A DNA stretch of 64,000 nucleotides from Bolinopsis microptera (GCF_026151205.1 NC_087073.1:19248837-19312836), one strand, 5' to 3'. Shown: positions 22,175-34,206, numbered from the stretch's first letter. Notes: a model not told the origin generated them from the sequence alone. Translations and numbers: made by a program.

Positions 22175-25171
22175 ATGGTCCACGGTGGATTGATTACTGG
22201 AGCAGTTGAAGATGCAAAGCCAAGACGTTCCCAAATACCAAGCGGTGGGCAGGAAATCAAGCTCCGGCTGACCTTCAGAGCAGTAGCCCCACTAGCGGAC
22301 AAAATGAAAGTCTTGTTTATTATTATTATTAAATCTAAAATAGCTAATAATTTAATAAATTATTAACAGGCCCCGGCCCCTTAACGTGGGCAATAATATA
22401 CGCTTTATAAATTATATAAACAAATTGCAGTCTATTTTTCCAATGTTGTTAAGTGTCTCTTTAGATCTGTTTTGGTGTTTTGTGGGAGTTCCCACATTTG
22501 TTGGTTGAGAATGCTCAACATAACATACATGATGCTTGACTGCTTTATTGACCCGGACAGGCACCGGGGGCAGACATCCCAACACCAGTGCGTTGGGACA
22601 TAGTGTTGGTCTGCTTCAGGACGTGTTAGATCCTAGAGAAGCCGCCATCCCCTCTACTGCTTTAGCTCAGCGGCAGCATGAGCCCTGGTTTCCTGCCACA
22701 TTGGTACCTCTGAAAGTACAGAAAAGTGGTGGATTTCGGGGTCCAGGATCCTCCCTCTTTAATCTTTACGGTGGTGTTATTTCTCTGAGATGTTTGCAGA
22801 GTCTTTATTTTATGATCTTTCTAGTTTAGTTGGATAAATCCTGGAGAGCATCATTTTGTCCCCAAAGAAATTCGACTCTTCTAATGAATGCTTTTTGTGT
22901 GCTGCTTTTTGTTAACACTTCATCTAGATAGGAATGTGAGTCAGCCCCACCCAGCTCTTCTTTTAGCTGCAGGTAACTGGTGTCTTGCACCTCCAGACAC
23001 AATAGGAGCTGGTGTACAGGAGAATCATCGAAGCTGTTGCAGAAACGACAGGCCTCACCACTGTCACCACCCATGATCTTTTGGATATTCGCAAAGAGTG
23101 GTGAGCTGCCGTGAATGTAGTCCATTATTCGGCTGTCCAGATTTTTACTCGTGTTGTGCCCGAATAAGAAGTTGTTTTTGTCTAGGAGCAGCCCACTGTT
23201 TTTGATCTTTGTGATCACACCAAGTATCTTGGTCTCCTTGTTGTTACTGACAGTTCTGCATTGCAGATTTGTTTCGATGCTGTCAATCCAGATCTTATTT
23301 TTGTAGCTCATTATGTCTGCCTGAGTGTAATAGGCCAGATCCTTGAAATGTTGCTGCGTTAGGTCTATCATTCTGGTTCCGTGTGACTTATTTTCTTTCC
23401 AAAGGAAGTACTTTTTCAGTGACATTGTTAAGACATGAAAGCTTGGTATTCTGCTTTCTTCAACTTGGTAGAGTGTAGCTGAGAGATTGTCACCTTGTGT
23501 GAGTACTTTGCACATGAATTTAACCGAAAGAGCTTCGAGTTGCACATCCAGTGGTGGGAGGTGGAGAGCAAGTTCGGTTAATTCCCTTTGTGGATTCAGG
23601 ACTGATCCAGATATTTTTAGAATGATTTTATTCCAGAAGCTTTTAAATTGATTGAGACACTTGTGAAGCCAAATAGGTGCTGCGTAGAACAGTTTAGTGA
23701 GGACCATTGTTTTAAGGAGGAGAGTGAGGCTGTAAACGTTTAGACCGTAGTTGCGGTTAGTTGATTTTGTTATTAATCCCCACTTTCTTTTGCATTCTTT
23801 AAGTTTTTGAGACGCATGTTTCTTGAAATTGAGGTCTTCATCTACTATTACCCCAAGGACCTTTGTGCTTTGGACGTAGTTGATGCTTTTCCCATTAATA
23901 CATAATTCTGCAGGTTTCTGTTCTTCAGTATAAGCTGCAGTTTTCAAGATTATGGCCTCCGTTTTATTCGTATCACAGTTCACTACTAGCTTGTTCTTGA
24001 TGCACCACTTGCTGAGGTGGTCACAAACCATCTGCATTTTTTCATGGCATCCGGAGATGTTCTCGAAGGAAATCATAAGTGTACCGTCATCAGCAAATTT
24101 GTAGCAGCTTAGATATCTTTTTACTTCTTCCGGGGTGTTGTGTGTCATGTCTGCTATGTATAGGATGAAGAGGAGAGGTGATAGTACAGCCCCCTGAGGT
24201 AATCCAAATATTGTACATTTTCTTTTTTCTCCTTTATAGTTGTTCACTTTTAGACATATCGTCCGGTTGAACAGGAAATTTCTCAGCACGTTAAGAATAT
24301 TTCCTTGAATACCGAGAGTTGATAGTTTGACACATAGTGATGGGAGATGAACACTATCAAATGCCTTTTCGAAGTCCAGGAAAAGCACTATACATGCCAG
24401 CTTCTGTCTTTTAACTTCCTCAAGGTTAGCCAGCATTCTGAAAAGATATCGCGTTGTTGATCTCCCTCCAATGAAACCTTCTTGATCTTCATCAAGAGTT
24501 CCTTCAATGTCCAGGAAGAGTCTCAATCTTTTATCTAGCACTCTTTCACAAATCTTTCCAAAGTAGGATGATATGGAAATCGGTCTATAAGCACCAGGTA
24601 ACATGTAGCTGGATTTTCCTTCTTTCCTTAGGAATGTTACATCTGAAGTTTTCCACAGCCATTTTCCTGTGCTCATACACCAGTTAAATATAATCTGCAA
24701 GACGTGAAGACAATTTGTTTTCATATGTTTGAGGATGGTAGGGTGAATATTGTCTGCATCACATGATTTGTCATTTGTTTCTTGCCTTTCTATAGCTGCT
24801 TTTATCTCGTCCATAGAAATAGGGTTGTTCAGCGGATCATCTTCATTGTAACTACTTGCAGATTTGCTGCTATCATTCTGTAATTTACTGAACTCGTTAT
24901 TTACATGCATGTCGTGCTCTCGGTCATTGGGTTGGTTTTGAAGGTGTTTTCCTGTGAAGAAAGTATTAAATAACAATTCCTCCTTATCTTTTTCAGATGT
25001 GACCAGCAAGTCACAGTCTTTGAGGTTGCAGATAAAATTGTCAGTTAAGAAAGTCAGAAAGTCTTGTTAAGACAACAATACGACTTCGAATTTGACGGTC
25101 AGCAGCAGGGGGATATTAACAATGATAATGAAGGGGACATTAGCGATAATGAGAATGAGAATACGCTTTAA
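22175..25171 (+). pseudogene. Older ORF interrupted by a LINE insertion
   Basis: The plus-strand frame 22175-22317 (HGGLITGAVEDAKPRRSQ, then LRLTFRAVAPLADKMK) stays open up to the LINE target duplication. If the LINE and one duplicate are ignored, it resumes in the same frame at 25069 with RQQYDFEFDGQQQGDINN and ends in an acidic tail (SDNENENTL) at 25171. The perfect frame match on both sides shows that the LINE landed in a coding sequence. I cannot name the protein. The setting and the acidic end suggest an ORF of another mobile element. Upstream of 22175 the frame contains a stop, so it was probably already incomplete. Confidence 0.6.
22318..25056 (-). mobile_element. LINE with intact 12-bp target duplication, 5'-truncated
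   Basis: GAAAGTCTTGTT flanks both sides (22306-22317 and 25057-25068). The minus-strand ORF is open for more than 727 codons and includes the RT domain: GAYRPISISSYFGKICERV, FLDFEKAFDSVHLP (motif A), GLPQGAVLSPLLFILYIADM, FADDGTLMI (catalytic FADD), KVLGVIVDEDLNFKKHA. The C-terminus has CRFCNSFDDSPVHQLLLC, a Cys/His knuckle typical of several LINE clades. The 3' UTR (22380-22825) ends in a TTA/TAA-rich tail against the left duplicate. The endonuclease and 5' end are missing. An open RT frame and intact duplication indicate a young copy. Confidence 0.92.
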
Positions 25172-25203
25172 TGAAGATTTGACTTATTATTGCTTAGATT
25201 TAT

Positions 25204-25263
25204 TTGTAGCGCGATGCGTTACTGTGCCGCGCCGAGCTGCGATGAATTGACATCGTCAATTAA
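25204..25263 (+). mobile_element. Tiny element C1 (60 bp) with 8-bp target duplication
   Basis: TTGTAGCGCGATGCG...ATCGTCAATTAA flanked on both sides by AGATTTAT (25196-25203 and 25264-25271). The right end folds as TTGAC-ATC-GTCAA. Confidence 0.85.
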
Positions 25264-25429
25264 AGATTTATTTTCCTTTCAATAGACGTGTCTTTTTTTC
25301 TATTTCTGAGTAATATCAATAACTGTAAATTGAAATAACTTCTTTAACAAGTAACAAAAAACAGAAATTTCGGTTGAAAATTTGTTGACCTCTGAAAAAA
25401 AAACTTGAAAGGTCGGCCACCGGTAAATT

Positions 25430-25512
25430 CATGACCGGGATAATTTGGCGGGTTTTGGGAAAGTCCGCCATATTTTTCCCGGTCATTAATTTTCCCAGTC
25501 ATAAATTAACCC
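25430..25512. repeat. Hairpin repeat related to the tandem-duplication unit
   Basis: GACCGGGA and TCCCGGTC form arms around GGCGGGTTTTGGGAAAGTCC. The same arrangement, diverged, occurs at ~18120-18215 and ~20250-20345. Confidence 0.6.
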
Positions 25513-25753
25513 GCTATAATATTCCCGAGTAACAAAGGGACTTGGAGTATAAACGACCAAGTTTGCATAAATTTTTATCCAACCAAAAATTCAGGAGGCA
25601 AAGGTTGGTGCGTAAACTATATGGTCTGCACTCTCCGATCCTGTATCACCCTGGATTCTTTTCGACGTATCTTTGTAAAAGGTATATATACCTTTTATAT
25701 GTACCATATGTACCTTCTAGTCAATCTTTTGCTACTCCAAGTCCGATCCCCTA

Positions 25754-25977
25754 GGATATCTGATCTAAAGTTCGTGCTAGTTATATATATGAAATATATT
25801 TTTTTCTGCTTTATATATATTAATTGATACTAATATAAATAAAATTTTTGTTTTCCCCCTAGGATGTAGGATATCTGATCTAAAGTTCGTGCTAGTTATA
25901 TATATGAAATATATTTTTTTCTGCTTTATATATATTAATTGATACTAATATAAATAAAATTGTTGTTTTCTTGAAAT
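25754..25977. repeat. Two-copy 115-bp direct repeat
   Basis: GGATATCTGATCTAAAG and the ~100 bp after it recur at an offset of 115 bp with few changes. AT-rich; no coding. Confidence 0.85.
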
Positions 25978-26465
25978 TGTTGTTTTTTTGTAAGTAAAGT
26001 ACAAAATTTTAAAAATAGGGTAGCCAAGACACCTCACAATAATCAATAATAATAATTCTATACAGTTACATAATTGAAATAATTATTGCCCCTTATTGTG
26101 GGCAGAGTACGTGTCTTTGTTGAAATGTCCTAGTATAAACTTATCTGAGTCACTGCATTGAAATGATTTAAGGAGACGAGATCGAGAGTTATTTTAAAAC
26201 TTTAAGACGAAAGGGATAAATACTAGGACCTAATAAAATCAAAACAAAATGATTTGAAACACCTAGCTCACAGCAAAGTAGACCAGAATGGCTCTTGCTT
26301 GGGAAAGGTGCATTAACTACCCGCCGAAGCGGTGGGTTTGGGGTCGGGAGTCCCTCCTGGGATCATTTCGTCCGCAAAGTTGTACACAATACAAAAGCTA
26401 CAATGAGTTATTTGGAGGACTTCGCCGCTTTGACGCGCCGCGCAAACAAGCATTCTTGCTTCGCC

Positions 26466-26663
26466 TTGTAGGTTTACAACTTACCTGAGGACCCCAGGCT
26501 ATTATGTTCATTAACATAATAAAGATTTGGCGGAATGACATTAACATAATAAAGATTTGGCGGAATGACAGGCTGAGCGCGGCCCAGTAAGTTTACAACC
26601 TACCAGGACGCACGCCGAGTTGGACTCGTCGAGAACAGATATTTTACGAGTATCACCCGTTAA
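26466..26663 (+). mobile_element. Tiny element B3 with 8-bp target duplication, interrupted by element A1
   Basis: TTGTAGGTTTACAAC...CACCCGTTAA is flanked by GCTTCGCC on both sides (26458-26465 and 26664-26671). A copy of family A (26481-26590) is inserted within its left end, duplicating GTTTACAAC. Confidence 0.85.
26481..26590 (+). mobile_element. Tiny element A1 nested in B3
   Basis: TTACCTGAGGACC...GGCCCAGTAA. The ~30-bp middle segment (CATTAACATAATAAAGATTT onward) is duplicated inside this copy. GTTTACAAC, nine bases rather than eight, flanks it. Confidence 0.8.
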
Positions 26664-26988
26664 GCTTCGCCTCGAAGCAAGAACAAATAATGCTAGTTGC
26701 TTTGCTTTGCAGAGCAACGATCTGGAAGGGTTGACATCGTCAATCAATAAGTACTATACCACAGTACTATAAATGGCCGCCAACTCGGCGCGCGTCTTGG
26801 TACTGGTAGGCTATAATGAAATTAAAGACGATAGTTGTAGTGGCGTAACGTTGCCTGTTGGCGCGCCCTCCCTTTAAGCCCCCCTCGGCCTTAAAATTGA
26901 ACAAATTAGGCGATTTTATACGATACGCCGGAAAAATCTTTTAAAAAGTGTGTTTCTAAGCCAAAGCAAAACGCGCAGTTAAGTTTTT

Positions 26989-27050
26989 TTGTAGCGCGAT
27001 GCGCTACTGTGCCGCGCCGAGCTGCGCGATGAATTGACATCGTCAATTAA
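26989..27050 (+). mobile_element. Tiny element C2 (62 bp)
   Basis: Same ends as C1: TTGTAGCGCGATGCG and ATCGTCAATTAA. The flanks are AGTTTTT-rich, so an 8-bp duplication is likely but its register is blurred by the T-run. Confidence 0.75.
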
Positions 27051-27106
27051 AGTTTTTCAAAATTGTCTCACGTTCAAACGACGATTTGGCGCCCCCCCTC
27101 ATTTAC

Positions 27107-27501
27107 GGTTCCAATTAGATTAAGACCTCTTCAGGGAAACACAGTATTACAGTATATTTATTTCTAGTTCCTGGCATCCAATAATTTAATTTTATTCCCC
27201 TTGATGGTTCCAATTAGATTAAGACCTCTTCAGGGAAACACAGTATTCCAGTATATTTATTTCTAGTTCCTGGCATCCAATAATTTAATTTTATTCCCCT
27301 TGATGGTTCCAATTAGATTAAGACCTCTTCAGGGAAACACAGTATTACAGTATATTTATTTCTAGTTCCTGGCATCCAATAATTTTATTTCATTCCCCTT
27401 GATGGTTCCAATTAGATTAAGACCTCTTCAGGGAAACACAGTATTACAGTATATTTATTTCTAGTTCCTGGCATCCAATAATTTTATTTCATTCCCCTTG
27501 A
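27107..27501. repeat. Four-copy 99-bp tandem repeat
   Basis: Units start at 27107, 27206, 27305 and 27404 with GGTTCCAATTAGATTAAGAC and differ by only a few bases. There are no spacers, so this is a minisatellite and not a CRISPR array. Confidence 0.95.
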
Positions 27502-27831
27502 AAAATAAATAAATTCTGGCATCTTGGGACAAATTATCACCACACCAATGGCGAATTGAATGTCAAGCAATACAGTTTAAATTTGCATTAAAATACATGT
27601 ATGTGCTAACATGAAAGTCTTACAGTCTTAATACAGACTAAGTTTGAACATGATTTTACCGAATTTCAGAAATTTCCTTACTGCTTACTGTCACAAAAAA
27701 TGATGAAAAATACCCTTATTTTCTGTGACGTCCGAAATTTGACGGTTTTTGTTCAATTTCGCCATATTTTCGGACCGCCAAAATTTCGGTCGTCGCAAAT
27801 TAGGCCGCCATAAATATGTCTTGTAAGGTAT

Positions 27832-28095
27832 ATGGGCATGAAGGAGACACCTCTAGACTTTCTGTCCTGTAGAGAGTGTGGGAGACATTCCCCTGTCATC
27901 CTCTTTGATGTGAAAGCAATAGATAAAGGCTCTGACGGCAAACCTGATGTCTACCCCATACAATTTGATGACTTGTGGAACATCACCAAGCAGAAACCCG
28001 GATCTAACGTCATATACGGGATGATTGACATGCTTAAATTAAACAAGAAGGGGACACTGAGACAACGGGCGGAGAGAATAATAGAACTCGACTGA
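27832..28095 (+). CDS. Hypothetical ORF, 87 aa, possibly an exon or TE fragment
   Basis: This frame stands out from its AT-rich flanks by its balanced composition and protein-like content: DFLSCRECGRHSPVILFDVK, then YPIQFDDLWNITKQKPGSN and KGTLRQRAERIIELD. It has a single CxxC pair and no membrane segment. I do not recognise it. It could be the terminal exon of a host gene or the end of a transposon ORF. No neighbouring exon with compatible splice sites was identified. Confidence 0.35.
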   Translation: MGMKETPLDFLSCRECGRHSPVILFDVKAIDKGSDGKPDVYPIQFDDLWNITKQKPGSNVIYGMIDMLKLNKKGTLRQRAERIIELD

Positions 28096-28833
28096 CTTAC
28101 TGACTTGACTGACCTAAGGCCCCACAGCCAGAAACCATAGCAGATAATCTGCAAGGAAATTTTCGATTTCGGAGGAAATTTTTGGTGCCAAAGAGGAAAT
28201 TTATAAAGTCTACGATCTGAATTTTTTACCATGAATTTTCTGGGGTAAAGAGGAGATTTTCTAAAAACAATCCAAAATTGTTGACAAATGAAAGAGGAAA
28301 AAACTAACAGTTCTTTGAATCGTTCTTGAAACTGTGTTTGAAAATGATCTCTATTGCCAAATTGCTTCTAGGCCTTCTGTGTGGGAAAAATCATCAAGAA
28401 TTTTTGCCTGCGGCAAACATATCTTCAATTCCTGTCTGTGCGAAAGTTTAAGTTGTATGCACTCTATATTTCTCAGGACATGGTTGCGTCTACTCTGCAA
28501 GGCACATTACACATATAATAATAATTTGTGATAACTACGACAGATGGTGCAAGCTGGCCATGTTTTACTTGTGGGTTGTAGGAGAAAGCCGTTTTGTAAT
28601 ACACTATTTTGAAGGACTTCAGATATTTTGTTATTGTAGATTTTAATGTGGCCAAGCAAAAACGCAAAAAAAATGTTCTGGGGCCTAGCTTTGAATGCTT
28701 AAGACTGTCTTGCTTCACTCGCCGACATTGCAAAAAAGGAAAGTTTGCGAGCGAAGCGAGCGGGCCACAGAAAACAGAAAATGTGTATCTGCGAGGAAAT
28801 TTTTAACTTTCTGGATGTGGGCTTAAGGCGGCT

Positions 28834-29310
28834 TCAGCGTCCGAGTATTGATGCGCTGTCTCTGGATAGAACTCTATCCGCCATAAGTCCGCTCATTTCT
28901 CCAGTGTCGTTGAGACCCGTGTCAGCTCGTGGGCTATCAACATAAGTCATGGCTGGTCTCCCCCTACTCCGTACCCCATGAGTTGGTTCCCAGAGTAGCA
29001 AGCGGTTTGCGACTAGTTCTGGGTGCCGGTGGATATGGCCTGCTAGTCGCATCCTGCGCTCTTGGATCTTCATGGTTGCTCTCGGTAGGTTGCCGTAGAC
29101 TTCTTTGTTGGTTTTGCGCTGCTTCCAATCCACATTTAGTGCCATCCTTATCATTCTAGTGTTGCAGCCATCAATGCGTTTCTTCAATTGCTCTGTCAAC
29201 GTCCACGTTTCAGAACCATAAAGAAGTATTGACTCCACAGTAGCAACAAACAATGCCAGTCTGGTGAAGATGGTTTCCAGAAGCTGACAGTCTACAATTG
29301 TATGGTTGTT
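28834..29310 (-). mobile_element. LINE 3'-ORF fragment of a second family
   Basis: The minus-strand frame contains ILLYGSETWTLTEQLKKRID, TRMIRMALNVDWKQRKTNKE and RRMRLAGHIHRHPELVANRL, the connection domain of an RTE/CRE-like or similar non-LTR RT. The 5' part with the catalytic core is absent. The family differs from the LINE at 3.75-6.1 kb. Confidence 0.75.
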
Positions 29311-29314
29311 GTTA

Positions 29315-29660
29315 TTGAACAGTGAACACCCCTTCCGAGACATCTGTGTAATGTGTATCGATATGGAGTCTGACAGGTGAAACAGAACTTAACATGTATG
29401 TCAACAGTCGTCACTGCCTCCTTCTGTAACCAACTGCCCTGGTTACAGTGGGTGCAGATTTTCTTGGATGGAATACGTTTTGACAGGGATTTGACTGACA
29501 TTCCGTCTTACACACGAGTGGATTACACTCAGTGGAATGCGTTTGTTTTCCATCGCATGTTTTAGCATAGGCTCTACAGTTGAATCACCCCTTGGTGGAT
29601 ATTGTAGGGGCAGCCCCGAGGCAGATAACTCAGTCTCAACCTGATTCATGGTAAGATCAT
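29315..29660 (-). pseudogene. Zinc-ribbon-like fragment, possible KDZ/HMGXB3-type transposon protein
   Basis: The minus-strand frame holds KICTHCNQG ... VKFCFTCQTPYRYTLHRC. Paired CxxC motifs followed by C-x2-C-x2-YRY resemble the Cys-rich domain in HMGXB3-related and other transposon-derived proteins as I remember them; this has not been tested by search. A neighbouring frame upstream (29440-29650) holds further Cys residues, so the copy is frameshifted. Confidence 0.35.
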
Positions 29661-29809
29661 GAACACAACACAGATCACTATTCGTTCACTAAAAAGTTTG
29701 TACAGATTGCTGGGAAGAGTGGTGGACTTCTCACAGTTATGTGTCCACATGAATATGTGTAGGGTTTAAGGTCCTCTACCTGCATGAAGGGGCATCGGAT
29801 TACGTTCAG

Positions 29810-30013
29810 TTCCTTAGATCATGGCAGCATATTCCGTCAATATCTGTTGTGGACTTTGCTCCCCAAGTGGCCCGCTATGCCGAGAAGCAGTTCCCTGGTA
29901 TGCTGCCACCATACGGAGGAAAGCTGGCAGACTCTTCAAAACCGGAGATCCCGCAATTCATCAAATCCGGCGGCCTCATAAGCTTCGATGAGCTGTGGCA
30001 CCACAAAGTTTAA
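29810..30013 (+). pseudogene. C-terminal fragment, possibly of the same transposon-derived family
   Basis: After an acceptor-like TTACGTTCAG the frame reads FLRSWQHIPSISVVDFAPQV, ARYAEKQFPGMLPPYGGKL and ends FIKSGGLISFDELWHHKV then stop. The VxDxAxxVAxxxxxxxPGxxxPxxG pattern is what I associate with HMGXB3-like proteins. It lies next to the zinc-ribbon-like fragment but on the opposite strand. Confidence 0.35.
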
Positions 30014-30064
30014 ACTGTGAAATCCAACCCTAGAGACCATCCTGTAACCAAGTTAAGCCACAAG

Positions 30065-30156
30065 TTACCTGGGGACCTCAGGCTATTATATTTATGTCCA
30101 TAATCATAGATAGAGATTCGGTGGAATGACAGTGCTGGCTGAGCGTCGCCCAGTAA
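30065..30156 (+). mobile_element. Tiny element A3 (92 bp)
   Basis: TTACCTGGGGACC...CGCCCAGTAA flanked by GCCACAAG (30057-30064) and GCCATAAG (30157-30164), one mismatch. Confidence 0.8.
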
Positions 30157-30361
30157 GCCATAAGTACATCTTATTTGACAGATATCATGAGGTGACTTTT
30201 AAAAATCCATTAGATATATTTCATCTGTTGGATATTTGCGCACAGCTGCTACGGAATAGAATAAACACATCAATTTGTGAGCAAAATCACAAGGAATGAG
30301 CTTAATAGGTACAGATATTCATTATATAACATGTCGGGGATGAAATTCCTGCTGTTACATT

Positions 30362-30634
30362 CATATATCTTATGAGAAACAGGTCTACTATAGAAAAGAA
30401 AAAGAAGTTTGAGAAAAACCTGGGGTATGAGCTAGATGTGTTTGAGGAGACCGGTCAGTGGGTGGAATAGGGAGTGAAGCCTGTTACCATTTCTCCACTC
30501 TTTAGGAAAATAGAGCCAGCATCGAAGATTAATAATCGCCTGCCAGTTCCTGTAGCAACTAAATCATCTAGTGAGTGCGTGAGGATGGTGACCGGATTTT
30601 TTGAAGAGAAGAACATCCAACAGCAAGGAATGTG
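30362..30634 (+). other. Possible degraded exon(s)
   Basis: Two short frames with protein-like content follow one another: KKKFEKNLGYELDVFEETGQ, then after a stop VTISPLFRKIEPASKINNRL and MVTGFFEEKNIQQQGM. I do not recognise them. They may be remains of a coding sequence or chance. Confidence 0.2.
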
Positions 30635-33600
30635 AAATATATCAGTGTCTTGCCGTGCCAACAGCAGTCTCAGCAGACGGATAACTTCTCATGTGGACCT
30701 CTATGCTTTCTCTCCTAGCTCCAACTACAACCGAAATACTGTAATATAAGCCCATCACCCTCTTCATCAGCCTCTGGAAAGCCACTTGAAGTACCTACAG
30801 GTGTATCTATACTAGTATACTCATTCCACTAGCATGTAACATGTGCACGTAATCATTATAATGAGCTTTCTTCACTTCTTCACTTATCACTCAACCCAGC
30901 TCTCTCTTCCAGTGCTCTGGATTTGGAGGACTTAATTAATGATACACTCAATTAATATACTTGTTAATTGATCTTTGATGTAATTTCTATTCGGTCTATT
31001 ATTTTAATTTTGTTCGTGCATGGAGCGAGTCATATGTGTATTAAATTTCGTAATGAAGACTGCTTTCAATTCCTAATTGAATTTGTTTTAGTTCTTAGTA
31101 CAATATTTTAAGAGATCTAGAGAAAAGGAAGTTTTGATATTATGGTTTCGTACACGCTGCTTTGCCTTTAAAGCTTTAATAACTTAACTTCCTGGGTTGA
31201 TGTTATACAGGTGGGCTGTGTAGAATAATTTTAAATTTGCTTTTAAGTTGTAAAACTTTTACTTAGCAGTGTGAGAACAACTGCAAAAGAGCAAACTGAT
31301 ATAAGTGCCACAATAACTCTATCCTAAATTAACAGCCTTCCCAGCAATGCACGATAAATTAATATAAAAATAGTGTATAGTACAAATAGTACACACTACA
31401 CCGTATTATGTACTATATTAATGCTAATGGTACACAGGCACATTCAATCATTTAGTAACCTGAAATGTTTAGCCAGTGAATTATTTTAATGTTATATTTT
31501 ACACACTGTTCCGCATGATGAGTGGTATATTAAAGCTTCGTTACCGGGACTACTGTATTTCGTTTACTTGTTAATCCGACCGACTGGTTTAAACTTTTTA
31601 AAAAGTGTGTTATCTTCAAATTAATTCTGAGACCCACTCAATTAAATCAATACGATGCTGTATTCCGTGTTTACATTGTTCCTAATTACATTGTTAACTT
31701 CATCCATGATCGCTAATAAGCTTAATGACATTGTTTGTAATTTAGCACTTCTTTTTCACTTGTTTACAAAAGAGATATGACTCTGAATTTTTCAGCTCCA
31801 GTACCTTGGTCGAGTGAAATCGTTTCTGCTCAGATGTCCGCTGGAGTGCTTCGTCCGCTGGAGTACTTCGTGATGTAATTGTTCTAAGGATGAACAAAGG
31901 TAGTACAAAGTTTTAGATTGTAAATCTTTAGAATCATACTGTCTAGTGCCTAATCGTTCAAAATCTGGCGAGTAACTGAGATAATTAAAACCTGATTGAG
32001 ATTTGAAAAGTCTCAATTATACCATTGTAGAGTCACGAATTGTATTTTTTAAATTTCAGCATAATGATGAGAGAGGGCTATCAATGTCTGGGATTTCTGC
32101 TGCTTTGTTACAGTCATCTGACTTTTTACTCGGTGACTTTCTGAGGAAAGAGTTCTGCTAAAAAAGATAAAGAAGATATGCACGCGAGACATGTTTACTC
32201 TGAGATTATGCTGATACCGGATGCGTCACAAGCACATACTATTCAAACTGCAAATCGGAGAACTTTTTTTCTAATCCTGAACTTGATTTAAAATCCTTAC
32301 TTAAAATCAGTTCTCGTCCAATACTTTACAGAGATTGCATCTAAGAGAGTAACAGGACGCTCGCAATATCTTGTATATATATATATTTCGTTGCTGTACT
32401 CCTACACATTAAAAGTCGGTGTTGATAATATATACAAGATATTATATAATATATATTGTTAGTCAGCCACAACTGTCATTAAAACAACGCCTTGACATCA
32501 AATGTCGGTAAAATGTACCTTTACAGTCATCCTCAATAAATGTAATAGATTTGTAGTGTTGTAATTAGTTTAAAACTATATATATATATATACTTTCTTG
32601 TGTTTTAAGTCATATCTTAAGTTTGGCACATATAAATACTCCAATACTCTCACACATTATCCGCCATATAACGATGTAACTATCTGGAAAGTTTAAAGAA
32701 AGTCTATCAGTCAGACCTTGAGAAAATCAAAAATATATTCAAAGTTATTCACTAAAACACTCTATTTTCGAACAGATTTATCGTTCTGGTACCAAAATGC
32801 TTTACCATAATAAACGTACGGCGCGAGAACATTTTCTCGTCCAAAGTCTGACAGTTAACAACATGCGTAGGATTCCCTCAAGAGGTGAAAACGTAATCGC
32901 CACCCTCATTTACGTCTCTAAAATGCATGGTAGGATTGGCAGTTTATAATTATATACCTCATTGTTTATTTAAATAAGTATGAAGTAGATAACTTTTAAC
33001 GAGCAAATTATAAGTAGGCAGTGCGCCATCGACAATAAGACGCGCGCGCTGACCATTGAATGGTTTTTTAGTTCTAATTTCGGCCAGCACATTATTTATT
33101 TTGGAAACAATCGAAAAGTTATAATTTAATACTTCCCATATAACAATTTTGTTGAAATTTGGTCAGCTTACGTAAACACTTATGTTCTACTAAACATAAT
33201 TTAGTTTGAGCAATTTCGATGGTCAGAATTTGAGTTATCAACTAATTTATTGACCATTGTTAATGATCTGGCCCGGCGCGCGCTACTTCGTAGCTCTTAC
33301 CTATTTTGTCATTTTTAGACCTCTTAATCAAAGCCGATCTCTCCCAACTAAATTGCGTTCGGTAGTTAAGTATGATTGGAAGGTTCTGACAAATTTTCAG
33401 CATGATTCATGTTCAGGAACCGAAGATATGACAGAATAATACGACAAAAATCCAAAAGCCGCGCACCATCAAATATGGCACCTAGGCGATACTCGCGGAT
33501 CATTCCAAAAAGGTATAATAAATTTGGTACTGTGAAAATTCTCACACGTCACAGTCTCTAGAAAACGATGGTACAAAAATTTTGAAAATCCGAGCAAGTT

Positions 33601-33825
33601 TATTTTATCGTGCACCGCCTATTATAAGCAAATTTTAATTGCAAAACTCAATTAAGACACATGATAAGGACATTTGTTTGTGCTTAAAAGTGTGTAAAAC
33701 AATTATTGTAGCTAAAAGTAAATACTAATAGCTTGAACTTTCCTAATATGTAATATAATGAAGTCTAATGAAAATATTTTGAAAATAATTAGAGAAAATA
33801 GTATGTTTTGGGCGAATTACACCTA
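30635..33825. other. Long region without a recognised gene
   Basis: AT-rich, with (TA)n tracts at ~32380-32392 and ~32577-32592. At ~33250-33297 there is a partial copy of tiny family E (TTGACCATTGTTAATGATCT followed by GGCCCGGCGCGCGC and the TACTTCGTA hairpin). No long frame has domain-like content. Confidence 0.5.
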
Positions 33826-33833
33826 AAAATGAC

Positions 33834-33910
33834 TTACCTGAGGACCCCAGGCTATTATGTTCATTAACATAAAGATTTGGCGGAATGACAGGCTGAGCGC
33901 GGCCCAGTAA
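33834..33910 (+). mobile_element. Tiny element A2 (77 bp) with exact 8-bp target duplication
   Basis: TTACCTGAGGACC...GGCCCAGTAA flanked by AAAATGAC on both sides (33826-33833 and 33911-33918). Internal hairpins are CCTGAGG/CCCCAGG and ATGTT-CATT-AACAT. Confidence 0.9.
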
Positions 33911-34206
33911 AAAATGACCAGAAAAAGAAGGAAAACTACTAAACTTTGTCTCGATATCAACTTGAAATTATCTAGATAAGTAGATATTAAGAAATTATGG
34001 GTTTTAAAGGGGCCTGACCCAAAAGTTTGTTTTTTTTACACTACGCGGCACAACAAAATCTATTAAGCTCCTGAATTATTTGAGGTCTAAGAGTGCGGAT
34101 TCTGTGTAAGCACTTTGCACGATCTCATAGACCTCTCTCATGGTTTTAACGAGTGGGGTCAAAGATCCCGGGTCTTCCTCTCTCCCAACTTGAAGTAAAA
34201 TATTCA

